A DNA stretch of 6,212 bases, from the NCBI GenBank assembly GCA_021443285.1, contig JABUUG010000076.1:1-6212 (forward strand), written 5' to 3'. The notes beneath the pieces were generated by a model. The model searched no databases and was not told the origin of the DNA. It saw only the letters and a list, made by a program, of their open reading frames with translations. Position numbers and translations under genes: made by a program. How positions within the stretch are numbered: position 1 is the first letter of the stretch; every line of letters starts with the position of its first letter. Below are positions 1 to 6,212 of the stretch, piece by piece. This stretch comes from Bacteroidaceae bacterium. Lineage in GTDB: Bacteria; Bacteroidota; Bacteroidia; Bacteroidales; Bacteroidaceae.

Positions 1-11
1 ATAGGTAATGT

Positions 12-81
12 CTTTAACTCCTTTAACTCCTTTAACTCCTTTAACTCCTTTAACTCCTTAACTCCTTAACTCCTTTAACTT
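12..81. repeat. Tandem repeat array, 8 units of CTTTAACTC
   Basis: Eight head-to-tail units read directly from the sequence: five perfect 9-base copies of CTTTAACTC (starts 12, 21, 30, 39, 48), two 8-base copies lacking one T (57-64 and 65-72), and a last copy ending in T instead of C (73-81). On the minus strand the unit is GAGTTAAAG, and each of the seven unit junctions spells AAGGAG, a Shine-Dalgarno-like hexamer. The array lies beyond the terminator of the atp operon and close to the left edge, so it may belong to the leader of a neighbouring gene outside the window. Its function is unknown. Direct repeats of this size can change copy number by slippage. Confidence 0.95.
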
Positions 82-112
82 CATAAATGACAGGTAAAAG
101 TTTATAACATCT

Positions 113-148
113 AAAAAAGCGGACTCCATAAACTGAAATCCGCCTTTT
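113..148 (-). terminator. Intrinsic (Rho-independent) terminator of the atp operon
   Basis: Read on the minus strand, the transcript can form a 10-base-pair stem between 139-148 and 114-123: four A-U pairs at the base, one G-U wobble, then the core GCGGA/UCCGC. Four further pairs, two of them G-U wobbles (135-138 with 124-127), could extend it to 14 pairs with a 7-base loop. A run of six U follows the core (118-113). The wobble pairs form only in the minus-strand RNA, and the U-run on that strand is directly after the stem, so it is best assigned to the minus strand. It begins about 40 bases after the atpG stop, as expected for the operon end. The other side also ends in TTTT (145-148), so weak activity on the plus strand is possible. 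Confidence 0.85.
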
Positions 149-190
149 CGTTGATTGTTTAGAAAGCAGTGTGTGTGTTCTTTGCTGTTG

Positions 191-1159
191 TTAGTTGTTG
201 ATGGATCCGCCGACAATGTCAAGCAGTTCGCTTGTGATAGCCTGTTGGCGCGACTTGTTGTATTGCAGGTTGAGCAGTCGCAGCAGTTCGTCGGCATTGT
301 CTGTCGCTGTCTGCATAGCCACCATACGGGCTGCATGCTCCGAGGCGTTGCTGTCGAGAAGTGCCACATACACCTGAAGGTTCACCACCTTTGGGATGAG
401 GGTGGAGAGGATTGTCTCGCGGTCGGGCTCAACGATATAGTTGTCGTTAAGCTCTCGCGCCTCTATCTTCTGTTCAGGCTCTTCGCCGCCGGCATTCTGC
501 TTCAGATACTCCTGCGAGTCTTTTGTCGCAATGGTGGATTTCAGGTCGCGGTAGATGTTCTTGTCGAGTTGCTTCTTGATGTCGATAGGCAGCAGGGTCT
601 CTCTTGTCAGCACCTGCGAACCAGCACTCTTGAAGTGGTGGTACACAAGCTCCACACGGTCTATCTCATGGTCAAGATACATCTTGCCGAGCTCCATCGC
701 AATGCTTGCACACTGCTGTGCGTTGGGCTTGTCTGCCAGCGACACGAAATTGCCCGCAGACTTGTAGCCGAACTTCTTCACCTTTTCGGCAATCTTCCTG
801 CCGATGGGGTAGATGATGATGTTCTCTTTCCCGAGGTGCTCGTACTCCTGTATTATCTGCATCGTGAGCTTTATCACATTGTTGTTATAGCCGCCGCAGA
901 GGCTCGAATTGCTTGAGAAGGCTATGATGGCAATGCGCTTTACGGGACGCTCATGAGTAAGGTCGCTTACGGACTCATCGTCTGACTGCAGGAATGTCTT
1001 GAGCATTCCCTTGAGAAGCATGGAGTAGGGGTACATGTTCTCAATCATGCGCTGGGCATGGTGCAGCTTCGACGACGCCACCATCTTCATGGCACTCGTT
1101 ATCTTTCGCGTGCTATTGACAGAACCTATTCGGTTTTTTATTTCTTTTAGTGAAGGCAT
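191..1159 (-). CDS. atpG: F1Fo ATP synthase subunit gamma
   Basis: Central rotor shaft of F1, turning inside the alpha3beta3 ring and linking it to the c-ring. At 322 residues it is longer than the E. coli protein (287). The N-terminal coiled-coil helix is clear (residues 1-55, with IKNRIGSVNSTRKIT and AMKMVASSKL), and the C-terminal helix carries the family signature SEHAARMVAMQTATDNA (residues 273-289) and ends at NKSRQQAITSELLDIVGG. The globular middle includes FSSNSSLCGGYN (81-92). The extra length is nearly all one hydrophilic, charged stretch at about 195-240, between LLPID and YIVEPD, which has no cysteine. The ATG start gives the canonical MPSLKEIKNRI; 22 bases separate it from atpA and no Shine-Dalgarno motif is visible. 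It is the last gene of the operon, followed by the terminator. The identification is secure. Confidence 0.98.
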   Translation of the reverse strand: MPSLKEIKNRIGSVNSTRKITSAMKMVASSKLHHAQRMIENMYPYSMLLKGMLKTFLQSDDESVSDLTHERPVKRIAIIAFSSNSSLCGGYNNNVIKLTMQIIQEYEHLGKENIIIYPIGRKIAEKVKKFGYKSAGNFVSLADKPNAQQCASIAMELGKMYLDHEIDRVELVYHHFKSAGSQVLTRETLLPIDIKKQLDKNIYRDLKSTIATKDSQEYLKQNAGGEEPEQKIEARELNDNYIVEPDRETILSTLIPKVVNLQVYVALLDSNASEHAARMVAMQTATDNADELLRLLNLQYNKSRQQAITSELLDIVGGSINN

Positions 1160-1181
1160 CTTGTCAATTATGAGTCAGATG

Positions 1182-2762
1182 TTAGTATTGTCCTGCAACG
1201 TTTGCCATGACTTCCTTGATGACGTTCTCCTCAGCTTCGCTGATTTTGCCGGCACCGAGAGTGGCGATGGTGTCTGCATGGGCTGAACGCATTGTTTCAA
1301 GGAAGGCATCCTGACATTCGCGAACCTTGTCAACCGGCACCGGTGCCATCAGTCCGTGTACGCCGCAGTAGAGTATGGCAATCTGTTCGCCTACCGGCAT
1401 TGGGCTGTACTGTGGCTGGATAAGCAGCTGGTTGTTCTTGCGTCCGCGGTCGAGGGTCATGGCTGTTACGGCGTCCATATCGCTTGAGAATTTCGAGAAC
1501 GACTCAAGCTCGCGATACTGTGCCTGGTTGATTTTCAGCGTACCAGCCACCTTCTTCATCGACTTTATCTGTGCCGAACCACCTACACGCGATACCGAGA
1601 TACCTACGTTGATGGCTGGGCGGAAGCCTTGGTTGAAGAGGTCTGACTCAAGGAATATCTGTCCGTCGGTAATGGAGATTACGTTTGTCGGGATATATGC
1701 GGAAACGTCGCCTGCCTGCGTCTCGATGATTGGGAGGGCTGTCAGCGAGCCGCCGCCCTTTACATGACCCTTCAGACATGCTGGGAGGTCGTTCATCTTC
1801 TCTGCAACTTCCTGCTGTGCGTTGATTTTCGCTGCACGCTCAAGGAGACGTGAGTGGAGGTAGAACACATCGCCTGGATATGCCTCACGTCCTGAAGGAC
1901 GACGGAGGATGAGCGACACCTCGCGGTAGGCTACAGCCTGCTTGGACAGGTCGTCGTAAACAACAAGGGCTGAATGGCCACGGTCGCGGAAGTATTCGCC
2001 GATGGCGGCACCTGCAAACGGTGCATAATACTGCATGGCAGCCGGGTCGGCTGCTGTTGCGGCAACGATTATGGTATATGGCAGTGCGCCGCGCTCCTTG
2101 AGGTTCTGCACGAGGGCTGCAACGGTTGATGCCTTCTGGCCGATTGCCACATAGATGCAATATACCGGCTCGCCTGCATCGTAGAAGCTCCTCTGGTTGA
2201 TGATGGTGTCGATGGCAATGGCAGTCTTACCCGTCTGGCGGTCACCGATGATGAGCTCGCGCTGTCCGCGTCCGATAGGAATCATTGAGTCGACAGCCTT
2301 CAAACCTGTCTGAAGCGGCTCTTTCACCGGCTGGCGGTAGATTACGCCCGGTGCCTTGCGGTCGAGTGGCATTTCAAAGGCGTCAGAGAGGTCTATCTCT
2401 CCGAGACCGTCTATGGCCTGACCGATAGGGTTTATAACACGTCCGAGCATATTGTCGTTCACGCGAATAGAGGCGATGCGCTTTGTGCGTTTCACCACCT
2501 GTCCTTCTTTGATGCCGCTTGTCGGGCCGAGGAGCACGCATCCGACATTGTCCTCTTCAAGGTTCATGACAATGGCCATGGTGCCATTCTCAAACTCAAG
2601 AAGTTCGTTGGCTTCAGCATTCCGCAGTCCGTAGATACGAGCCACACCGTCGCTGACGGTAAGAACAGTACCTACTTCATCGAAATTCTGACCGCTTTCA
2701 ACGCTGTTCAGCTGTTGAAGCAGAACGTCTGATACTTCACTTGGTTTTATTTTGTCTGACAT
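1182..2762 (-). CDS. atpA: F1Fo ATP synthase subunit alpha
   Basis: Non-catalytic nucleotide-binding subunit of the F1 hexamer, alternating with beta. It has 526 residues, slightly longer than E. coli alpha (513). Visible in order: the N-terminal beta-barrel domain (about 25-100, [17 protein letters not shown]), the P-loop GDRQTGKT (173-180, Lys179), the Walker B strand ALVVYDD (265-271), the signature [14 protein letters not shown] (382-395) with the conserved arginine finger Arg392, and the C-terminal helical domain. Two short additions relative to E. coli are seen by eye, around residues 191-200 (after INQR) and around 315-335 (after KINA); both look like lineage variation rather than damage. 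The ATG start gives [14 protein letters not shown], 19 bases after the atpH stop, with no Shine-Dalgarno motif. Identification is secure. Confidence 0.99.
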   Translation of the reverse strand: MSDKIKPSEVSDVLLQQLNSVESGQNFDEVGTVLTVSDGVARIYGLRNAEANELLEFENGTMAIVMNLEEDNVGCVLLGPTSGIKEGQVVKRTKRIASIRVNDNMLGRVINPIGQAIDGLGEIDLSDAFEMPLDRKAPGVIYRQPVKEPLQTGLKAVDSMIPIGRGQRELIIGDRQTGKTAIAIDTIINQRSFYDAGEPVYCIYVAIGQKASTVAALVQNLKERGALPYTIIVAATAADPAAMQYYAPFAGAAIGEYFRDRGHSALVVYDDLSKQAVAYREVSLILRRPSGREAYPGDVFYLHSRLLERAAKINAQQEVAEKMNDLPACLKGHVKGGGSLTALPIIETQAGDVSAYIPTNVISITDGQIFLESDLFNQGFRPAINVGISVSRVGGSAQIKSMKKVAGTLKINQAQYRELESFSKFSSDMDAVTAMTLDRGRKNNQLLIQPQYSPMPVGEQIAILYCGVHGLMAPVPVDKVRECQDAFLETMRSAHADTIATLGAGKISEAEENVIKEVMANVAGQY

Positions 2763-2781
2763 AATATCGTATATGGTTTTA

Positions 2782-3315
2782 CTAACTAAGCTTGTTGAGA
2801 ATGTTCCTCAACTGACTTTTCACACTTGCGTCCATCCGGTAGGTGTCGTACTCAAGGATGAAGCCGCCGATGATGTCGGGCGACACTTCAGTCTTGAACT
2901 CCACTTTCCCGCTTGTCCTCTTCTCTACCATTCCACGCAGTTTAGCCTCTGTGTCGGGAGCTACTGGTGTGGCGGTAATTAGTCTGCCGCTGATGAGGTT
3001 CTGCTGCTTTCTGTATAGAGAGATATAGGAGTTGGCCATAAACTGCATCATAGCTTCCCTTCCCTCTTTGAGGATGAGCGCCACAAACTTCTTTGTCAGC
3101 TCTGCGGGCGTTTTTCCGGCAGCAGCCAGCAGCAGGCTTTCCTTCTGCTCTATGCTGAGCATCGGGTTGTCCAGTGTGCGGCGCAGCTTGGGCAGCTTGA
3201 TGTAGGTGTCAGCGAGTTGCTGCATATCCCTATATACATCAATCTGTACGTTTTGCTGCGTGGCACTCTTCAGCAGCGCCCTTGCATATCTGACAGATAT
3301 TACACCTATATCCAT
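2782..3315 (-). CDS. atpH: F1Fo ATP synthase subunit delta (OSCP)
   Basis: Peripheral-stalk subunit that sits on top of F1 and joins the alpha N-termini to the b stalk. Its 177 residues equal the usual bacterial length. The N-terminal helical domain starts with the typical [11 protein letters not shown] (8-18) and runs to about residue 105. The C-terminal part contains [15 protein letters not shown] (107-121) and the family signature [13 protein letters not shown] (145-157) followed by DASVKSQL (162-169). It lies between atpF and atpA as in most atp operons, 15 bases after atpF. The stop is TAG, whereas the other genes here use TAA. No Shine-Dalgarno motif precedes the ATG. Sequence similarity in this family is always low, but the signature and position make the call firm. 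Confidence 0.97.
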   Translation of the reverse strand: MDIGVISVRYARALLKSATQQNVQIDVYRDMQQLADTYIKLPKLRRTLDNPMLSIEQKESLLLAAAGKTPAELTKKFVALILKEGREAMMQFMANSYISLYRKQQNLISGRLITATPVAPDTEAKLRGMVEKRTSGKVEFKTEVSPDIIGGFILEYDTYRMDASVKSQLRNILNKLS

Positions 3316-3330
3316 GTGTTGATTGTCGTT

Positions 3331-3825
3331 TTATTTTTCAGCAACCTCATCCAGCAGTTTGTCAATCAGCGTCATCTGAGCGGCATCGCTACTCAAGTTC
3401 TGGCGAACAACCTTCTCTGCAATCTGTACAGACAGCTGTGCTACCTGCGAACGTATCTCCTTGATAGCGGCGGATTTCTCTGCTTCTATCTGGGCCTTTG
3501 CCTCAGCAATCATTTTGTTTGCCTGCTCGCGTGCATCGCTTTCTGCTTTCGCCACGATGGTGTCGTGAGTTTCCTTGGCCTCTTTCAGCATCTTGGCCTG
3601 TTTCTCACGCGCCTCTCGCAGAAGTTCTTCGCCCTCTTTTTGTATATTGGCGAGGCGTTCGGTTGCCTCATGTGCCTTTTTCAGGCTGCCGTCGATGAAT
3701 GCCTTGCGCTCATTAATCATGTTAATGATCACAGGGAATCCATACTTCCACAGTATGCCGAGCACACAGAGGAAGACGACAGTCATCCAAAAGAACAGAC
3801 CAAAATCAGGCGTTAGTAATGACAT
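3331..3825 (-). CDS. atpF: F1Fo ATP synthase subunit b
   Basis: Membrane-anchored peripheral stalk that holds the F1 head still relative to subunit a; it probably acts as a homodimer, since only one b-type gene is present. Its 164 residues match the family (156 in E. coli). One membrane helix near the N-terminus (about 8-28, FGLFFWMTVVFLCVLGILW) is followed by a long charged, alanine-rich helix expected to form the right-handed coiled coil (about 35-145), and a C-terminal delta-binding part (about 145-164). The ATG start gives MSLLTPDFGLFFW; the first residues before the helix look normal for this family. It sits between atpE (19-base gap) and atpH (15-base gap). No Shine-Dalgarno motif is seen. 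Confidence 0.97.
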   Translation of the reverse strand: MSLLTPDFGLFFWMTVVFLCVLGILWKYGFPVIINMINERKAFIDGSLKKAHEATERLANIQKEGEELLREAREKQAKMLKEAKETHDTIVAKAESDAREQANKMIAEAKAQIEAEKSAAIKEIRSQVAQLSVQIAEKVVRQNLSSDAAQMTLIDKLLDEVAEK

Positions 3826-3844
3826 GTTGGATTATTAGAGTGGG

Positions 3845-4140
<296 letters not shown>

Positions 4141-5235
4141 TTATTCGTGATGTGCGTGAGACATCTGGATGTATATTGCGCTGAGCAGTGTGAACACCAT
4201 TGCCTGGATGTAGCACACAAGCAGTTCGAGGAACATCATGAAGATACTCATCAGCACGCTCACCGGGGTTATGAAACTGCCGAGGAAATTGCCCATCGCT
4301 CCGCCCAAGCCGAACATTATGAATATTATGCAGGCGAGGGAAATCGCTATGGCGTGTCCTGCCAGCATGTTGGCGAAGAGTCGCACCATCAGCACGATTG
4401 GCTTGATGAATACTCCGAAAAGCTCAATGACGGGCATCAGTGGTACTGGGCATTTCAGCCATGTGGGGACCTCTGGCCAGAATATCTCCATCCAGTAGTG
4501 CTTGTTGCCTGTAACGTTGGTTATCAGGAACGTACAGATAGCGAGGAAACCCGTGATGGCGATGTTGCCGGTGATGTTACCGCCTCCTGGAGGGAACGGC
4601 ACGACACCCATGAGGTTTGAGAAGAAGATGAAGAAGAAGCAGGTGAGCAGGTATGGCGCATACTTGTCTGCCTTCTCGCCGAGAGTGGATTTCACGAGGT
4701 CGTTATACACCGACATGATGAACATGTGCATGAGTCCTGTGAAGCCTTTCGGAGCGTCATCGTCAACCTTGTGGTTCTTGCACCAGCGTGCCGGTATCAG
4801 TACGCAGAGGAGCAGGATGATGGCGTTGATGAAGAGTATGCACACCTGTTTCGTGATTGAAATGTCGAAGCACACCGGCTGGAGGCTTCCGTTTACCATC
4901 TCCACGATTTTGCCTTTCTCGTCTTCAGCTCCCTGTATGTAGAATCCGTCGGGTCCCTCCCTGAGCAACTCCGGGCTTACATGGTGGCTGAACTGACCTG
5001 AGCAGAGCACATGGAATCCGCTGTGCTCACTGTAGAAAATCATCGGGAGGTTTATCACGACAGGATGACCGTCAATGTCAAACAGATGCCATTGGTATGA
5101 GTCCTGAACGTGTCCGAACAATATCTCCTTCAAACTTATACTGCCCTCTTTCTTCTCCTCGTTGGCGGCTGCGAATGCCGCTGTGGAGAATAGGGCGAGA
5201 ACCAGTACAAGTGTTATGGATCTGAGATATTTCAT
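4141..5235 (-). CDS. atpB: F1Fo ATP synthase subunit a, with signal peptide and periplasmic extension
   Basis: Membrane stator that forms the two ion half-channels beside the c-ring. At 364 residues it is much longer than E. coli a (271). The excess is N-terminal: a signal peptide (1-22, hydrophobic core about 7-18, likely cleavage after AFA) and a hydrophilic, presumably periplasmic segment (about 23-127) with Cys78 and Cys122. Membrane helices follow at about 129-149, 193-213, 221-241, 268-284, 287-310 and 322-355. The essential arginine is Arg285 in VRLFANMLAGH; Gln344 matches E. coli Gln252. E. coli Glu219 and His245 are replaced by His294 and Glu337, a reciprocal swap. The C-terminus is histidine-rich (HAHHE). 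The start lies 4 bases after the upstream stop, suggesting translational coupling. Identification is secure; the role of the extension is unknown. Confidence 0.98.
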   Translation of the reverse strand: MKYLRSITLVLVLALFSTAAFAAANEEKKEGSISLKEILFGHVQDSYQWHLFDIDGHPVVINLPMIFYSEHSGFHVLCSGQFSHHVSPELLREGPDGFYIQGAEDEKGKIVEMVNGSLQPVCFDISITKQVCILFINAIILLLCVLIPARWCKNHKVDDDAPKGFTGLMHMFIMSVYNDLVKSTLGEKADKYAPYLLTCFFFIFFSNLMGVVPFPPGGGNITGNIAITGFLAICTFLITNVTGNKHYWMEIFWPEVPTWLKCPVPLMPVIELFGVFIKPIVLMVRLFANMLAGHAIAISLACIIFIMFGLGGAMGNFLGSFITPVSVLMSIFMMFLELLVCYIQAMVFTLLSAIYIQMSHAHHE

Positions 5236-5251
5236 TATCTTACTTTTTTTT
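5236..5251 (-). other. A8 run and 4-base junction between the 105-residue gene and atpB
   Basis: On the coding strand eight consecutive A (5251-5244) encode the C-terminal lysines of the small membrane protein, followed by G, the TAA stop, GATA and the ATG of atpB. The A-rich tract lies 9-16 bases before the ATG, where Bacteroidetes starts often have A-rich leaders instead of a Shine-Dalgarno motif. Reading the frames shows that loss of a single A in the RNA would bypass the stop and join the small protein in frame to the atpB start (NKKSKI then MKYLRS). Whether slippage occurs is unknown. Confidence 0.5.
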
Positions 5252-5557
5252 GTTGTCTAATTGCTTTAGGGTACAATAGAGGTATATAGTGTCAATGGCA
5301 AGGAAGAGCAGGTAGCAGATGAGGAAGAAGATCGTGAATGTCTTCAGTTCGCCGGCATCTGTGCCACTGTCATATTTCCCGAAAAGCCATGCTGCATAGA
5401 ACGCCAGGGGAAAGAGGAAGCGAAGCCCCATGAACACGAACAGCACTTTCGTCAGTTTCTGCGGGTCTGATTTGATGACTGTCTTTACGACGAAGAACGC
5501 AAACCCGGTGAGAAGCAGGTGCATCAATACCGTCAGGACGACAAGTGTTGTGTTCAT
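5240..5557 (-). CDS. Small three-helix membrane protein in atpI position, function unknown
   Basis: A 105-residue protein I do not recognise as a named family. Three membrane helices are visible: about 4-24 (LVVLTVLMHLLLTGFAFFVV), 37-59 and 71-94. Helix 2 carries Arg46 (MGLRFLFP) and helix 3 carries Asp89 (AIDTIYLYC), two charges inside hydrophobic segments that could pair. The tail is basic (KQLDNKKK). It lies between atpC (8-base gap, with an SD-like GGCGGA before the ATG) and atpB (4-base gap). AtpI, a small membrane protein implicated in c-ring assembly and possibly Mg2+ supply, usually sits directly upstream of atpB, so an AtpI-like assembly role is a reasonable inference from position and topology. 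The sequence itself does not show AtpI motifs I can point to. That it is a real gene is well supported by the tight spacing and membrane-protein composition. Confidence 0.9.
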   Translation of the reverse strand: MNTTLVVLTVLMHLLLTGFAFFVVKTVIKSDPQKLTKVLFVFMGLRFLFPLAFYAAWLFGKYDSGTDAGELKTFTIFFLICYLLFLAIDTIYLYCTLKQLDNKKK

Positions 5558-5565
5558 TTTCCGCC

Positions 5566-5808
5566 TTATTCAATCTCTACGCAGAGGTCAACATTGTTTT
5601 TCTGCACTTCAACAAATCCGCCCATAATGTTGATGTCCGTGCGCTGTCCGTCACATTCATACATTACGACACCCGGCTGTAGGGCTGAGATGATAGGTGC
5701 GTGATTGTTGAGTATCTCGAACTCTCCGCTCACTCCCGGCACCTTCACTCTCGTTGCCTCGCCTGTGTAGAGAATCTTCTCTGGGGATATTATCCTTAGT
5801 TTTAGCAT
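5566..5808 (-). CDS. atpC: F1Fo ATP synthase subunit epsilon, short form
   Basis: Foot of the central stalk, binding gamma and the c-ring. The 80 residues make up only the N-terminal beta-sandwich domain, with the conserved GEFEILNNHAPIISALQPG (28-46) and the glycine pair in IMGGFVEV (61-68). The C-terminal two-helix domain, which in E. coli (139 residues) blocks ATP hydrolysis, is absent. The reading frame ends with a clean TAA and the next gene starts 8 bases later, leaving no space for a lost domain, so this is a natural short form rather than a truncation. Short epsilon subunits are known in Bacteroidetes and green sulfur bacteria. The start ATG gives MLKLRIISPEKILY, 14 bases after atpD, with no Shine-Dalgarno motif. 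Confidence 0.96.
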   Translation of the reverse strand: MLKLRIISPEKILYTGEATRVKVPGVSGEFEILNNHAPIISALQPGVVMYECDGQRTDINIMGGFVEVQKNNVDLCVEIE

Positions 5809-5822
5809 AATGATACTTGTGA

Positions 5823-6212
<390 letters not shown>

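Noticed and set aside
12..81. Tandem array considered as a CRISPR
   Set aside because: Units are 9 bases and contiguous without spacers, and no cas gene is near.
58..369. Minus-strand open frame overlapping the atpG end, terminator and repeat array
   Set aside because: It runs out of frame through the 3' end of atpG and through the terminator stem; its protein resembles nothing known.
427..577. Redox switch in the gamma insert, as in chloroplasts
   Set aside because: The insert has no cysteine, so a disulfide switch is not possible.
155..916. Plus-strand open frame of 253 codons opposite atpG
   Set aside because: It lies entirely antisense to the secure gamma gene, is rich in Leu, Val and Cys as expected from a shadow frame, and shows no recognisable domain.
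3217..3816. Plus-strand open frame of 199 codons opposite atpF and atpH
   Set aside because: Antisense to two secure genes and crossing their boundary; composition (Leu, Phe, Cys) reflects the reverse complement of Lys/Glu/Ala-rich helices.
4147..4620. Plus-strand open frame of 157 codons, rich in His and Glu, opposite atpB
   Set aside because: Antisense to the secure subunit a gene; no motif or leader supports it.
5131..5138. TAAGTTTG on the minus strand, matching the Bacteroidetes -7 promoter consensus TAnnTTTG
   Set aside because: It is inside the atpB coding sequence and no TTTG partner is found at the expected upstream distance, so it is probably a chance match.

Overview
The window is a nearly complete F1Fo ATP synthase operon, all on the minus strand (transcribed from right to left). 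It most likely comes from a member of the Bacteroidetes (Bacteroidales, Prevotella-like). The case for that lineage is: the gene order atpD-atpC-small membrane gene-atpB-atpE-atpF-atpH-atpA-atpG, with the beta/epsilon pair moved to the front; an epsilon subunit of only 80 residues; an a subunit with a signal peptide and a large periplasmic N-terminal extension; an enlarged gamma subunit; and almost no Shine-Dalgarno motifs before the starts. The genus is an inference; no rRNA or other marker is present.

Layout from right to left (direction of transcription): the last 129 codons of atpD (beta) enter from the right edge, then atpC (epsilon), an unnamed 105-residue membrane protein gene, atpB (a), atpE (c), atpF (b), atpH (delta), atpA (alpha) and atpG (gamma). 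Gaps between genes are 14, 8, 4, 50, 19, 15, 19 and 22 bases with no overlaps, so this reads as one transcript. The promoter must lie beyond the right edge, upstream of atpD. The only sizeable internal gap is the 50-base AT-rich leader of atpE. After atpG there is a convincing intrinsic terminator (113-148), and the left edge carries a tandem array of eight 9-/8-base units (12-81). No gene is supported in 1-190.

Together the genes encode the whole rotary machine: Fo (a, c-ring, b stalk) carries ions across the inner membrane, and F1 (alpha, beta, gamma, delta, epsilon) makes or hydrolyses ATP. The c subunit has the proton-type ion site. Alpha and the visible part of beta have intact key motifs, and no gene looks broken.

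The window does not show a new defence or mobile system. The points worth a second look are the unrecognised 105-residue membrane protein, placed where atpI sits in other operons and joined to atpB by a 4-base gap with an A8 run; the large charged insert in gamma, which falls where cyanobacteria and chloroplasts carry their regulatory insert but has no cysteines; the swapped His/Glu pair in subunit a; the periplasmic domain of subunit a; the missing C-terminal half of epsilon; and the tandem array, which repeats a Shine-Dalgarno-like AAGGAG seven times on the minus strand.
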